This document shows positions 18,058-25,949 of a DNA stretch of 47,379 bases, one piece after another; within the stretch, counting starts at the first letter, position 1; each line of letters starts with the position of its first letter. A program made the translations under genes and the position numbers. The DNA lies in NCBI GenBank assembly GCA_945787655.1, contig CALZIJ010000007.1, positions 1 to 47,379 of the forward strand, read 5' to 3'. The notes beneath the pieces were generated by a model. It was given only the letters and a program-made list of their open reading frames with translations. It was not told the DNA's origin and did no database searches. Source of the stretch: Nitrospiria bacterium (lineage in GTDB: Bacteria > Nitrospirota > Nitrospiria > SBBL01 > JAADHI01).

Positions 18058-18103
18058 ATAAACAAAGGGGAAGTGTTGATATCAACACTTCCCCTTTGTT
18101 TAT
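18058..18103. terminator. 46-bp perfect palindrome, likely bidirectional terminator after pilA
   Basis: Bases 18058-18103 are an uninterrupted palindrome: each 23-base arm is the exact reverse complement of the other, with no spacer. Each arm has a GGGGAAGTGTTGAT-type core flanked outside by an A-rich (or, on the 3' side, T-rich) tract, the layout of an intrinsic terminator in either direction. It starts 10 bp after the pilA stop and ends 18 bp before the GT-C gene, leaving no obvious room for a separate promoter. Confidence 0.85.
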
Positions 18104-18113
18104 CGATACGTGC

Positions 18114-18512
18114 TTAGCTGTTAAAGTCGCTGTTGACAACGTCTCTTAAAAATTTTCCTTCGTTGATCCGCCACTCATCACCGATAACACGGCCACCGGT
18201 TCCCAAGGCTCTTGCCGTGAATCCGCTAGCAGTCATAGCAGTCAATGAATAGGCATATCGAGGTGTGCCTGAGGTTGTGAAGCCAATCGCCCCCAAACTA
18301 GCACCGACATAACCTGTTGTCCCTTCTGCGGCATAGGCTGTGATATTCGTGTAGATCGCACCAAGATTCGCTTTGGCTTCAGCCTGCTGGGACTTTGCCT
18401 GATAATTTAAAAAGTTCGGGATGGCGATAGCCGCCAAAATACCGACAATGGCCACCACAATCATCAACTCAATCAATGTAAATCCCTTGTTTTCTTTCAG
18501 TTTGTTGAACAT
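18114..18512 (-). CDS. pilA: Type IVa major pilin PilA
   Basis: A 132-residue prepilin. The leader peptide ends K-E-N-K-G, cleaved before F ([17 protein letters not shown]), with the conserved Glu5 of the mature protein. The hydrophobic alpha-1 helix runs on into [16 protein letters not shown]. There is no C-terminal cysteine pair, so the usual disulfide-bounded D-region is absent, as in several deltaproteobacterial pilins. Ser/Thr-rich segments ([18 protein letters not shown]) offer possible O-glycosylation sites. The start is ATG 18512, 7 nt after a strong GGAGGA; an ATG four codons upstream overlaps that site. It follows a sigma-54 promoter. Confidence 0.93.
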   Translation of the reverse strand: MFNKLKENKGFTLIELMIVVAIVGILAAIAIPNFLNYQAKSQQAEAKANLGAIYTNITAYAAEGTTGYVGASLGAIGFTTSGTPRYAYSLTAMTASGFTARALGTGGRVIGDEWRINEGKFLRDVVNSDFNS

Positions 18513-18587
18513 AACATCCTCCATTCTCGTTAAACGCTATAAAGAAACCATGTAGGCCTAAATCGCTGAATCACACTGGAATCTATA

Positions 18588-18603
18588 TGCAGAATGAATG
18601 CCA
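18588..18603 (-). promoter_or_regulatory. Sigma-54 promoter of pilA
   Basis: Minus-strand TGGCATTCATTCTGCA keeps the -24 TGGCA and -12 TGCA elements with the exact GG-to-GC spacing of the sigma-54 consensus TGGCACG-N4-TTGCW (mismatches only at positions 6, 7 and 12). It lies 75 nt from the pilA ATG. pilA is classically RpoN-dependent through PilS/PilR, so this is likely functional. Confidence 0.8.
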
Positions 18604-18661
18604 CAAGCTAAAAAAATAAAACATCTTTTATTTCAGTAACTTAGGGCCTAAAAAATAGAAA

Positions 18662-18701
18662 GGCATTTTTAGTGAAGACTAAAAAGGGCATTTTTAGTGA
18701 A
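18662..18701 (-). repeat. Two 15-bp direct repeats upstream of the pilA sigma-54 promoter
   Basis: The plus-strand word GGCATTTTTAGTGAA occurs at 18662-18676 and again at 18687-18701, 25 bp apart. Between them ACTAAAAA and TTTTTAGT also form an 8-bp inverted repeat (18678-18698). The pair lies 58-98 bp upstream of the -24 element, the usual location of an activator (enhancer) site for sigma-54 promoters. It could alternatively form a terminator for the upstream pilin gene. Confidence 0.6.
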
Positions 18702-18706
18702 AAGAG

Positions 18707-18721
18707 ATGACATTTTTTGTC
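18707..18721. promoter_or_regulatory. TGACA/TGTCA inverted repeat, candidate activator site
   Basis: TGACA-TTTTT-TGTCA is a perfect 5-bp inverted repeat with a 5-base spacer, about 104 bp upstream of the pilA -24 element and 11 bp after the stop of the second pilin gene. It may be bound by the sigma-54 activator (PilR type), or help terminate the second pilin transcript. No binding evidence can be read from the sequence. Confidence 0.4.
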
Positions 18722-18732
18722 AAATATCGCCC

Positions 18733-19131
18733 TTATTGATTAAAGCGCTCTGGATCGAGATCAACCAGTTCCCGATCTTGATCAATTTCCCAGACATCCC
18801 CGGCAATCTGCCCGCTTATGCCATTCGCACGGGCCTTGAATGTATTCACAGATACCGAAACCAGCGTATAACGGTATCGGAAAGCGCCATTTATCTCAAA
18901 ACCAATTTTTTGAAGCGTTGCGCCTTCATAGCCGGTCATGACCTTCGCGCTTTTGGGAGGCCGATAGGACAGCATTCCGACATATATCGCACCCAGATTT
19001 GATTTGGCTTCGGCTTGTTGTGCTTTGGCCAGATAATTTAGATAATTCGGAAATGCAATGGCGGCCAGAATAGAAAGGATAGCCAGGGTAATCAAGAGTT
19101 CAATCAAGGTAAAGCCGTTAGTGTCTTTCAT
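18733..19131 (-). CDS. Second type IV pilin-like protein
   Basis: A 132-residue prepilin with a short leader (MKDTNG) and the processing site GFTLIELLITLAILSIL, including Glu5. Its alpha-1 helix (YLAKAQQAEAKSNLGAIY) is close to PilA, but the C-terminal domain has diverged (GFEINGAFRYRYTLV, GDVWEIDQDRELVDL). A GTG immediately precedes the ATG at 19131. No good ribosome site or sigma-54 promoter is visible, so it is probably expressed more weakly than pilA, as a minor or alternative pilin. It lacks cysteines. It lies 38 bp from the TPR protein gene. Confidence 0.88.
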   Translation of the reverse strand: MKDTNGFTLIELLITLAILSILAAIAFPNYLNYLAKAQQAEAKSNLGAIYVGMLSYRPPKSAKVMTGYEGATLQKIGFEINGAFRYRYTLVSVSVNTFKARANGISGQIAGDVWEIDQDRELVDLDPERFNQ

Positions 19132-19172
19132 CACTATCTTAGAAAAGAGAGGCGTTCTTGGATAAGAAGGGC

Positions 19173-21095
19173 TTAGTTCGTATCCTGGACTGGCGTTTTT
19201 ATTCTTTGAGCTGAGTTTTCAATACTTGGCGTGCCAAAACCTGCAGCTATAAATCGGGCAATAAGGGCATCATTTTCAGGGTCAAGTGACAATGAACGCT
19301 CCCAAGCCTCCTTGGCAAGATGGGTTAACTCTTTTTTCAGGTAAACTTCCCCCAGGTGTTCATAAATCACTGGATCGGTCGGAATGAGCGAAACGGCCTT
19401 TTCGAGCAACCGGAGGGCATCTTCCAAATTTCCCTGCCGATAATAGGCCCAGGCCAAGCTGTCGATATAGTACCCATCCTCCGGCTTGACGCTCAAGGCC
19501 CGGTTAATGAGATCTATGGCTTCATTAAGACGAACCCCTTTATCCGCAAAAGTATAGCCTAAGTAATTGAGGGCATTGGCGTGGGTTGGTGCCAAACGAA
19601 TGGCCTGTTCCATAGCGATGACCATGTCGTCAAAACGATCGAGTTTGTCATAGGTTGCGCCCAGATGAAAATAAAGGTCTGGAACTTTAGGGTTCTTTTC
19701 AATACCGGCGGAAAGCGATTGGACCGCTTCTTCGTAACGTTCCGAGTCATGATGAATTAACCCGGTAAACAAGTAGGATTCCGCACGCTGAGGATTAATT
19801 TTTTTAGCCAGCTCCCCCTGAGCCAGTGCATCTTCCGGCTTATTAAGTTTATAAAAATAAAGAGACCCCAATCGAATCCGCACGTCATATTCACTGGGGC
19901 TTTGCTCCAATACGGCCTGATAGGCCAAGCGCGCTTTTTCAAGATCATCATTTTCTTCATAGAGCGTCCCCAAATACACTTGAAGCCGTGTATCACCAGG
20001 CCTGACCTCCACTACCGCTTCCATAACTTCAATCGCATTCTTGAAATCTCTCTTTTCCACAAAAACCCGCGATAACTGAAGCGCAATATCAAGACTGGAG
20101 GGATTGTTACGGGACAGACGAATCAAAAGATTCAATGCCTCATCCAATGCACGTTTTTGTACTAATAACTGAACAAGACGATTGACGGCCTGCTGATTTC
20201 TGGGATTGATGCGGTTTACGACATGCCGATAAACATTGATTGCGGCTTGCCCATCCCCCTGACGCTCGTAAATATTGGCAATGGCCATGTGTGCCGGTTC
20301 AAAATAGGGATCCAGAGACAAGGATTCCCGAAATAGATCGAGGCCTTGGTCAAGGGCACTCTTTTCTAGCGCCAACATGCCAAGGTAGTAATGAAAAAAA
20401 GGAGAAGGCGGACCGACTTCCATCCCTTTGTAAATAATTTCTTCTGCCGCCTCAAGCTTACCCTGATCTGCATAAATCCCTGCAATCTTAAAATAAATAT
20501 CCCGGATATTTGGGACAGCGTCGAGGGCTTTCTGATACAACTCAAGCCCTTTTTCCTGATTTCCGGAAACCAGGTAGACATCACCCAACAACATAAGCAA
20601 TTCACCATTATCCGGCTCCAGTTGCTGGGCCCTTTCGGCGTAATGAAGCGCATCTTCCTGGTTCCCCAGTCGGCTGTACAAAATCGCAATCCGTTTCAGA
20701 AGAAAAAAAGCGTTTGGATCATAACGAAGTGCGATCAAATATTCTTTAAGCGCCTTCTTATCAGATTCTATCGGGGTGTCAAAATCACGATTATCTTCAT
20801 ACTGGAGCCCCAGAATTGTATGATAATAGGACTCTGGATTCGGTGAAGGTTTGGCTGACAGCGCCTCAGGTTGACTCATTGTTTCGACTTTAGTCTGTTT
20901 TTTGACTTCTGCCGCCTGAGTAAGCACTGGCGTATGTTCTGGCAAGGCCGCACAAGACATCATCAAGGCAGGAAAAACAAGGCCGTAGATCAGTTGAGTG
21001 GTCGCGTATTTTAACTGGGGAAAAGCTTGGGGGGGAGATTTCAGGTTTTTATTAGACAGATCATTCAACAAGATTCTGATGAAGTTGTTACCCAT
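19173..21095 (-). CDS. Large TPR-repeat protein, probable lipoprotein
   Basis: A 640-residue protein made of about 15 tandem TPR units (residues ~95-620), each with the W/L-G-Y-A-P pattern, for example EDALHYAERAQQLEPDNGEL and EAIDLINRALSVKPEDGYY. The N-terminus has a hydrophobic segment ending LMMSC (about residues 44-48), a plausible lipobox, preceded by an unusually long basic region. The true start may therefore lie nearer the hydrophobic stretch. It resembles outer-membrane TPR lipoproteins that help assembly of secretins or polysaccharide exporters. It lies between tatA and the pilin genes, so a pilus-assembly role is possible but unproven. Confidence 0.75.
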   Translation of the reverse strand: MGNNFIRILLNDLSNKNLKSPPQAFPQLKYATTQLIYGLVFPALMMSCAALPEHTPVLTQAAEVKKQTKVETMSQPEALSAKPSPNPESYYHTILGLQYEDNRDFDTPIESDKKALKEYLIALRYDPNAFFLLKRIAILYSRLGNQEDALHYAERAQQLEPDNGELLMLLGDVYLVSGNQEKGLELYQKALDAVPNIRDIYFKIAGIYADQGKLEAAEEIIYKGMEVGPPSPFFHYYLGMLALEKSALDQGLDLFRESLSLDPYFEPAHMAIANIYERQGDGQAAINVYRHVVNRINPRNQQAVNRLVQLLVQKRALDEALNLLIRLSRNNPSSLDIALQLSRVFVEKRDFKNAIEVMEAVVEVRPGDTRLQVYLGTLYEENDDLEKARLAYQAVLEQSPSEYDVRIRLGSLYFYKLNKPEDALAQGELAKKINPQRAESYLFTGLIHHDSERYEEAVQSLSAGIEKNPKVPDLYFHLGATYDKLDRFDDMVIAMEQAIRLAPTHANALNYLGYTFADKGVRLNEAIDLINRALSVKPEDGYYIDSLAWAYYRQGNLEDALRLLEKAVSLIPTDPVIYEHLGEVYLKKELTHLAKEAWERSLSLDPENDALIARFIAAGFGTPSIENSAQRIKTPVQDTN

Positions 21096-21132
21096 AAAGT
21101 ACCAAATGCCCTGATAACAAGTAAACCTGCAC

Positions 21133-21315
21133 CTACTGTTTCTTTTTCTGTTGATCAGGAGTCACGTCAATTTCGTCCTGTTCAGAGACCCCTTTTTTAA
21201 AACCACGGATTGCTTTTCCCAAGCCAGACCCTATCTCGGGGAGCTTTCCCGCCCCGAAAATAACAAGCACAATCACGAGCAAAATAATTAATTCCGGGAT
21301 ACCAATTCCAAACAT
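21133..21315 (-). CDS. tatA: Twin-arginine translocase subunit TatA/E
   Basis: A 60-residue Tat pore protein. It has a short N-terminal membrane helix ([16 protein letters not shown]), the hinge [10 protein letters not shown], an amphipathic helix ([14 protein letters not shown]) and a polar lysine-rich tail. It forms the oligomeric pore that exports folded proteins with twin-arginine signals. There is no tatB or tatC beside it, so these must be encoded elsewhere. It sits 36 bp before the TPR protein and follows a consensus sigma-70 promoter. Confidence 0.93.
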   Translation of the reverse strand: MFGIGIPELIILLVIVLVIFGAGKLPEIGSGLGKAIRGFKKGVSEQDEIDVTPDQQKKKQ

Positions 21316-21395
21316 TTAAATCATTGCCTTAAGACATAAACTATAAAAAATTGGTATTATTACCCCAACTTTCACTTATATAGTAGACTTTTGAA

Positions 21396-21424
21396 ATTAT
21401 AGGGCGAATCCAAGTCATTGTCAA
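21396..21424 (-). promoter_or_regulatory. Consensus sigma-70 promoter upstream of tatA
   Basis: Minus-strand TTGACA (21419-21424), a 17-nt spacer and TATAAT (21396-21401) match the sigma-70 consensus at every position. Transcription should start near 21389, giving a leader of about 74 nt. In the leader, a small GGTA-ATAA-TACC hairpin (about 21352-21365) followed by a T-run resembles a weak attenuator. Confidence 0.85.
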
Positions 21425-21430
21425 ATTGAA

Positions 21431-21462
21431 AACGATAAAAACCAAGCAGATGACATCTGCTT
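21431..21462 (-). terminator. Intrinsic terminator after dnaB
   Basis: AAGCAGATG and CATCTGCTT (21444-21462) form a 9-bp inverted repeat around one base; pairing of the outer 6-7 bp is expected. On the minus strand it is followed by GGTTTTTATCGTTTT. It lies about 30 bp after the dnaB stop and immediately before the tatA promoter. Confidence 0.7.
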
Positions 21463-21493
21463 CGCGCCCTTGTATTGAAAAAGGAAAAGCAGC

Positions 21494-22891
21494 CTATTCC
21501 TCTCGAAAACGCCTGGGATGATCATGTGAAAGGTCTTCGAAGCGCGTATATCGGTTAATAAACGCCATGGGAACATCACCAATGGGGCCATTTCGTTGTT
21601 TTCCGATGATAATATCAGCCACGCCCCGTTTTCCACAGATACATTCCCCTTCTTGCGAGCATTTACAAGGATCGTACACCTCTTCACGATAAATAAAAAG
21701 GACAACATCTGCATCCTGTTCAATAGCGCCTGACTCCCTCAAATCGGCCAAAATCGGTCTTTTTTTCTTTTCAGGGCGAGACTCAACAGCCCTTGAAAGC
21801 TGTGAAAGTGCCACAACCGGAATCTTCAGTTCCTTGGCTAAAGCTTTCAAAGACCTTGAAATATCAGAAATTTCTTGTTCACGGCTATTTGCATCTCCAC
21901 GTCCCCGCATGAGTTGAAGATAATCCACAATAATCAGGCTCAAGTCATGTTCCGCTTTTAAACGCCGCGCCTTTGCCCGCATTTCCAAAATCGTCATTGA
22001 CGGCGTATCATCAATAAAAATCGGCGCCTCATTCAATCGGCCTGCCGCGTCAATAAGCCGACGCCAGTTATCATTACCGGGCTGCCCCAGAAAACCAGAG
22101 CGCAGCTTATGGGCATCCACTCGCGCTTCAGAACAAAGCATTCTGAGGACCAACTGTTCCTTGGACATCTCCAAACTGAAAATCCCCACGGTTTTATTTT
22201 GATTCAGGGCAATATTCTGGGCCATACCCAAGGCAAAAGCCGTTTTACCCATGGACGGGCGGCCTGCAACAATCACTAGGTCGGAGGCTTGCAGGCCGGA
22301 AGTCATTTTATCCAGATCCTTGTATTTACTCGGTAAGCCCGTAAGCTGCTGATCGGACAGCTTTTCAATAATCTCAAAACCCGCTTTGACCAACTCTTTC
22401 ATTGGCGTAAAGGTCGCCCGCATGGATTTATCGGAAAGTGCAAAGATATTCCGTTCTGATTGATCGAGCAAATCTTCGACTTTTCCGTCATTTTCATAGC
22501 CTTGCGAAACGATATCCGTTGCGATACGAATCAGATCCCGCAACAAGGCCTTTTCATGAACAATTTTGGCATGTAAGCGGACATTTGCAGAAGTGGCGAT
22601 GCTGTTTAAAAGTTCTGTTAAATAGGCATCTCCCCCGACAGCGTCAAAATGCTCATTGGCCCGAAGCTTGTCAGAAAGTGTAATTAAATCAATGGCTTCA
22701 CTAATGTCGTTTAAATCGAGCATTGCCGCATAGATTTTTCGGTGACTTTCCCGATAAAAATCCTCACGGTTTAAGACTTCAACAACGCGGTTGATCGCCT
22801 GATTATCAATCAGTATTGCCGCGAGCACGGCCTGCTCGGCTTCAATATTTTGAGGGGGCAGTTTTTTAAGGGAAAAATCCTCGGAAGACAC
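21494..22891 (-). CDS. dnaB: Replicative DNA helicase DnaB
   Basis: A 465-residue hexameric helicase with the N-terminal DnaB domain (LPPQNIEAEQAVLAAIL) and the RecA-like C-terminal domain: Walker A GRPSMGKTAFA, Walker B LIIVDYLQLM, and the DnaB-typical LSQLSRAVESRPEKKK and GKQRNGP. The best start is GTG 22891, 8 nt after GGAGGGG; an in-frame ATG further upstream would overlap the hisZ stop and lacks such a site. Unusually, about residues 409-419 carry four cysteines (CKCSQEGECIC) in the loop before the GKQRNGP motif, where most DnaB proteins have a short acidic stretch. Adjacent to hisZ, 16 bp apart. Confidence 0.95.
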   Translation of the reverse strand: MSSEDFSLKKLPPQNIEAEQAVLAAILIDNQAINRVVEVLNREDFYRESHRKIYAAMLDLNDISEAIDLITLSDKLRANEHFDAVGGDAYLTELLNSIATSANVRLHAKIVHEKALLRDLIRIATDIVSQGYENDGKVEDLLDQSERNIFALSDKSMRATFTPMKELVKAGFEIIEKLSDQQLTGLPSKYKDLDKMTSGLQASDLVIVAGRPSMGKTAFALGMAQNIALNQNKTVGIFSLEMSKEQLVLRMLCSEARVDAHKLRSGFLGQPGNDNWRRLIDAAGRLNEAPIFIDDTPSMTILEMRAKARRLKAEHDLSLIIVDYLQLMRGRGDANSREQEISDISRSLKALAKELKIPVVALSQLSRAVESRPEKKKRPILADLRESGAIEQDADVVLFIYREEVYDPCKCSQEGECICGKRGVADIIIGKQRNGPIGDVPMAFINRYTRFEDLSHDHPRRFREE

Positions 22892-22907
22892 GAGCGTTTC
22901 CCCTCCG

Positions 22908-24218
22908 TTACGTGATCGTTTCATTAGAATCAAGCCGTGAAATCAGATTTTCTTGATTACAGGTTTCACACTTTCCGGTGAGGACATCAAAGAGTTGAAC
23001 AGTGGACATTCCCGCTTCTTCGGGCAACAACGCCACTTTTGATATAGATTGTCCAGCGGCTTCCTCAAGTACAGCCTCTTTCAAGGGTAAGGGATTAAAG
23101 CTTTTTTGAATCACCCGGTAACCGCGTTTCCGAATGTCTTTCGCCAGGGCAATCGCCCGTTTTAGATCATCCGGAGAATGGACCAATAATAAATCGACTC
23201 CATTTGGGGTTCCGTTTCTTAGTGATGATTTTTCAATTGCGGACTGAATCCGCTCAATATATAACGCGAACCCGGTTGAAGGGGAAGGCGCTCCGAATTT
23301 TTCCAGAAGATGATCGTATCGGCCCCCGCCGCCCAATTCAGAACCAACGCCCTCGGTAAAAATTTCAAAAATCGTTCCCGTATAATAATCGAAACCGCGC
23401 ACTTCACCCAGATCGAAGATAATATATTCCTGATGGCCCGCAGATTTTAAAAGCGCATAGACCGCTTCGAGCCGTTCAAGGCTTTGACGGCAAGCGGCGT
23501 CATCCGTCAAGCGAGACGCCCGTTCCAAAACCGCTTCACCCCCAAACAGGTCCAAAAGGCTCAAGACTTCTTTTTGAGTTTTTTGATCGACAGATTCCTG
23601 TTTCAGCCATTGCTCCAGTTGAGACGCTTCTTTTTTGGCCACGTAATGCAGAATCTTTTTATAAAATGCGGGAGAGGCCATAAAAGGTCGAAGCAGTCCT
23701 CGTGTAAATGCCATCTGCCCCAGCGTAATTCGAAAATCCCTTAAACCCAAACCCTGCAACACCTCAATGCTGAGCGCAATCATTTCTGCGTCGGCTTCCG
23801 CATCTGAAAAACCAATCAGCTCTCCACCAATCTGAAAAAGCTCCCGTTCCCGTCCGGCGTGCTCTTCCTGATGACGAAAAACATTGGCCGAATAACACAA
23901 GCGCAAGGGACGGGCCTGACCGGATAAAAGCGTGGACGCGATTCGCGCAATCTGAGGTGTGACATCGGGTCGAAGCACCATGATGCGGCCCGTGGCTCGG
24001 TCAACAAATTTGTAGGCACTGTCCAGGATTTCTTCGCCCACTCCTAAAGAAAAAACATCCAGATACTCGAAGATTGGCGGCGTGACTTCCTGATATCCCC
24101 ATCGAGAAAAGGAAGACAGGATTTCTTTCTCGATCAATCGGCGGTGTGACGTCCCGTCCGGAAGGAGGGTGGCCACCCCCTTTGGAATCATCGTTTTTGG
24201 TTTACCTGAAAAAGTCAT
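22908..24218 (-). CDS. hisZ: ATP phosphoribosyltransferase regulatory subunit HisZ
   Basis: A 436-residue class II aminoacyl-tRNA-synthetase paralogue that forms a complex with short-form HisG in the first step of histidine synthesis. HisZ-type motifs are LRPDVTPQIARI and RLCYSANVFRHQEEHAGRERELFQIGGELIG in place of the tRNA-charging motifs of HisRS. RGFDYYTGTIFEIF is retained. A C-terminal domain of about 100 residues with a CETCNQE segment is present, longer than in many HisZ proteins. A histidyl-tRNA synthetase is unlikely because the HisRS motif 1 and 2 loops do not match. No ribosome site is evident. Confidence 0.85.
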   Translation of the reverse strand: MTFSGKPKTMIPKGVATLLPDGTSHRRLIEKEILSSFSRWGYQEVTPPIFEYLDVFSLGVGEEILDSAYKFVDRATGRIMVLRPDVTPQIARIASTLLSGQARPLRLCYSANVFRHQEEHAGRERELFQIGGELIGFSDAEADAEMIALSIEVLQGLGLRDFRITLGQMAFTRGLLRPFMASPAFYKKILHYVAKKEASQLEQWLKQESVDQKTQKEVLSLLDLFGGEAVLERASRLTDDAACRQSLERLEAVYALLKSAGHQEYIIFDLGEVRGFDYYTGTIFEIFTEGVGSELGGGGRYDHLLEKFGAPSPSTGFALYIERIQSAIEKSSLRNGTPNGVDLLLVHSPDDLKRAIALAKDIRKRGYRVIQKSFNPLPLKEAVLEEAAGQSISKVALLPEEAGMSTVQLFDVLTGKCETCNQENLISRLDSNETIT

Positions 24219-24249
24219 CGGCCTAGAATAAAAGAAAGGAATTTATGGG

Positions 24250-24301
24250 AAAACAAATGGTGTGGACATACAGCCCATCACAGACGGTAAATCCACACCA
24301 T
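24250..24301 (-). terminator. Terminator after serA
   Basis: A 10-bp inverted repeat (ATGGTGTGGA / TCCACACCAT; 24257-24266 and 24292-24301) encloses 25 bases that can form a smaller inner hairpin. On the minus strand the stem is followed by TTGTTTT. It lies 7 bp past the serA stop and should separate serA from hisZ. Confidence 0.65.
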
Positions 24302-24308
24302 AAATGAG

Positions 24309-25889
24309 TTATATCTTTACTTGCTTGACCGCAATAATGTGGGGCAGCCCTTTGATCTCTGCTAAACCCGCAGAATCTATCTCTGAATCAATCCCCACAA
24401 CCGAAATGGCTTTTCCACCTGATTTTTCACGACCCAGCTGCATGCTTGAAATATTCACCTGATTTTTTGCCAGAAGCTGCCCCAAACTGCCAATCACACC
24501 CGGTTTGTCTTCGTTAAACAAATACAACATCACCCCTTCCGGAATGACTTCAAGCGCCATTTGATCAATTTGAACCAGACGCGGTTCGTTTTTGTTGAAA
24601 ATCGCGCCTGTAACGGATCTCTCCTGGCCTCCCGCTTTGACCTTCAGAGATAAAAGGGAAGAAAAGTTTCCTGAATCAGAACGTTTTGACTCATTCACTA
24701 CAATGCCGCGCTCCTTGGCGATGCTGGGGGCGTTCACATAATTCACCTGAACTTCCAGAATAGGACTTAACAGGCCTTTTAACACTGCAACAGAAATTGG
24801 CGCCGTATCTAAATCTGCCGCTTCTCCGCTATAGGTAATGGTGATTTCTTCAACGCCGCCCTCTCCAGTTTGGGCAATAAATGAGCCCATCTTTTCAGCG
24901 AGATCGATGTAAGGCTGAAGTTTTGGCAGCAAATCTGGAGAGACAGAAGGCAGGTTGACCGCAAAACGGGCAAGGTCATGGACCAGATAGTCTGCGATCT
25001 GGTTGGCCACGGCAATCGCAACATTCTCTTGCGCTTCGTGCGTAGACGCCCCAAGGTGGGGTGTGCAAATAAAGTTTTCAAGAGTCAATAATGGGTGTGC
25101 AGGATCAACGGGCTCTTTTTCAAAAACATCCAGTGCCCCCCCGCCCACTTTTCCGCTCTTTAGCCCTTCGTATAAGGCATTTTCATCCACAATACCGCCG
25201 CGCGCACAATTTATAATCCGGACTCCCTGTTTCATCTTTTCAATTGCGGCAGCGTTAATCATGTGTCTGGTTTCATCAGTCAAGGGCGCATGAATCGTAA
25301 TGACATCTGCACGGGTAATCAGGGTTTCGAAATCGACGACTTCAACGCCCATCGCGCTTGCTTTTTCCGGAGAAAGGTACGCATCATACGCAATCACGTT
25401 CATCATCATGCCTTGCGCAAGCTTTGCAAAATGGCTCCCAATCGCTCCCATCCCGATGATGCCCAGGGTTTTGTTAAAAAGCTCCATCCCCATGAACTTT
25501 TTCTTTTCCCATTTCCCGGACTTGGTCGATGCATCGGCCTGAGGCACACGGCGGGCCATGGCTACCATCAATGCGAAAGCATGCTCGGCGGTGGTCACGG
25601 TATTGCCTCCGGGCGTATTCATCACCACAATCCCGTGCTTGGTGGCTTCCGGAATATCCACGTTATCCAATCCGGAACCGGCACGCCCCACGACTTTCAA
25701 GTTGCTGGCTGCGGCAATCACCTCTTTTGTCACTTTTGTCGCACTGCGAATGACCAGACCGTCATACGCCGGAATTTCCCTGATCAGCTCTTCCGGGCTC
25801 AGACCTGTTTTCACGTCCACTTTCAAACCCGCTTTTTTTAAGATCTCTACGCCCCGCTCTGCAAGAGCATCACTCACTAAAACACGCAT
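24309..25889 (-). CDS. serA: D-3-phosphoglycerate dehydrogenase SerA
   Basis: A 526-residue long-form enzyme that oxidises 3-phosphoglycerate to 3-phosphohydroxypyruvate using NAD, the first step of serine synthesis. The catalytic domain has the nucleotide motif [16 protein letters not shown], the catalytic arginine in [10 protein letters not shown] and the His/Glu pair in FEKEPVD...TPHLGAST. An ASB domain follows (about residues 320-450) and then a C-terminal ACT domain ([16 protein letters not shown]) for serine feedback. The ATG start is preceded by AGGAGGAACA. It is 60 bp downstream of the aminotransferase gene, probably in one operon. Confidence 0.96.
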   Translation of the reverse strand: MRVLVSDALAERGVEILKKAGLKVDVKTGLSPEELIREIPAYDGLVIRSATKVTKEVIAAASNLKVVGRAGSGLDNVDIPEATKHGIVVMNTPGGNTVTTAEHAFALMVAMARRVPQADASTKSGKWEKKKFMGMELFNKTLGIIGMGAIGSHFAKLAQGMMMNVIAYDAYLSPEKASAMGVEVVDFETLITRADVITIHAPLTDETRHMINAAAIEKMKQGVRIINCARGGIVDENALYEGLKSGKVGGGALDVFEKEPVDPAHPLLTLENFICTPHLGASTHEAQENVAIAVANQIADYLVHDLARFAVNLPSVSPDLLPKLQPYIDLAEKMGSFIAQTGEGGVEEITITYSGEAADLDTAPISVAVLKGLLSPILEVQVNYVNAPSIAKERGIVVNESKRSDSGNFSSLLSLKVKAGGQERSVTGAIFNKNEPRLVQIDQMALEVIPEGVMLYLFNEDKPGVIGSLGQLLAKNQVNISSMQLGREKSGGKAISVVGIDSEIDSAGLAEIKGLPHIIAVKQVKI

Positions 25890-25949
25890 TGTTCCTCCTG
25901 AACCTTCTATTCATCCCCATAACCCAATGGCCCATATGGGGGAATATCC

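Noticed and set aside
18041-18110. Palindrome as insertion-sequence end or attachment site
   Set aside because: No transposase, target duplication or second copy in the window; its A/T-flanked GC core and location after pilA fit a terminator better.
19222-19240. Minus-strand TGGCACG upstream of the second pilin gene, like the -24 of a sigma-54 promoter
   Set aside because: No GC at the matching -12 position (AT instead), and the site lies inside the TPR protein coding sequence.
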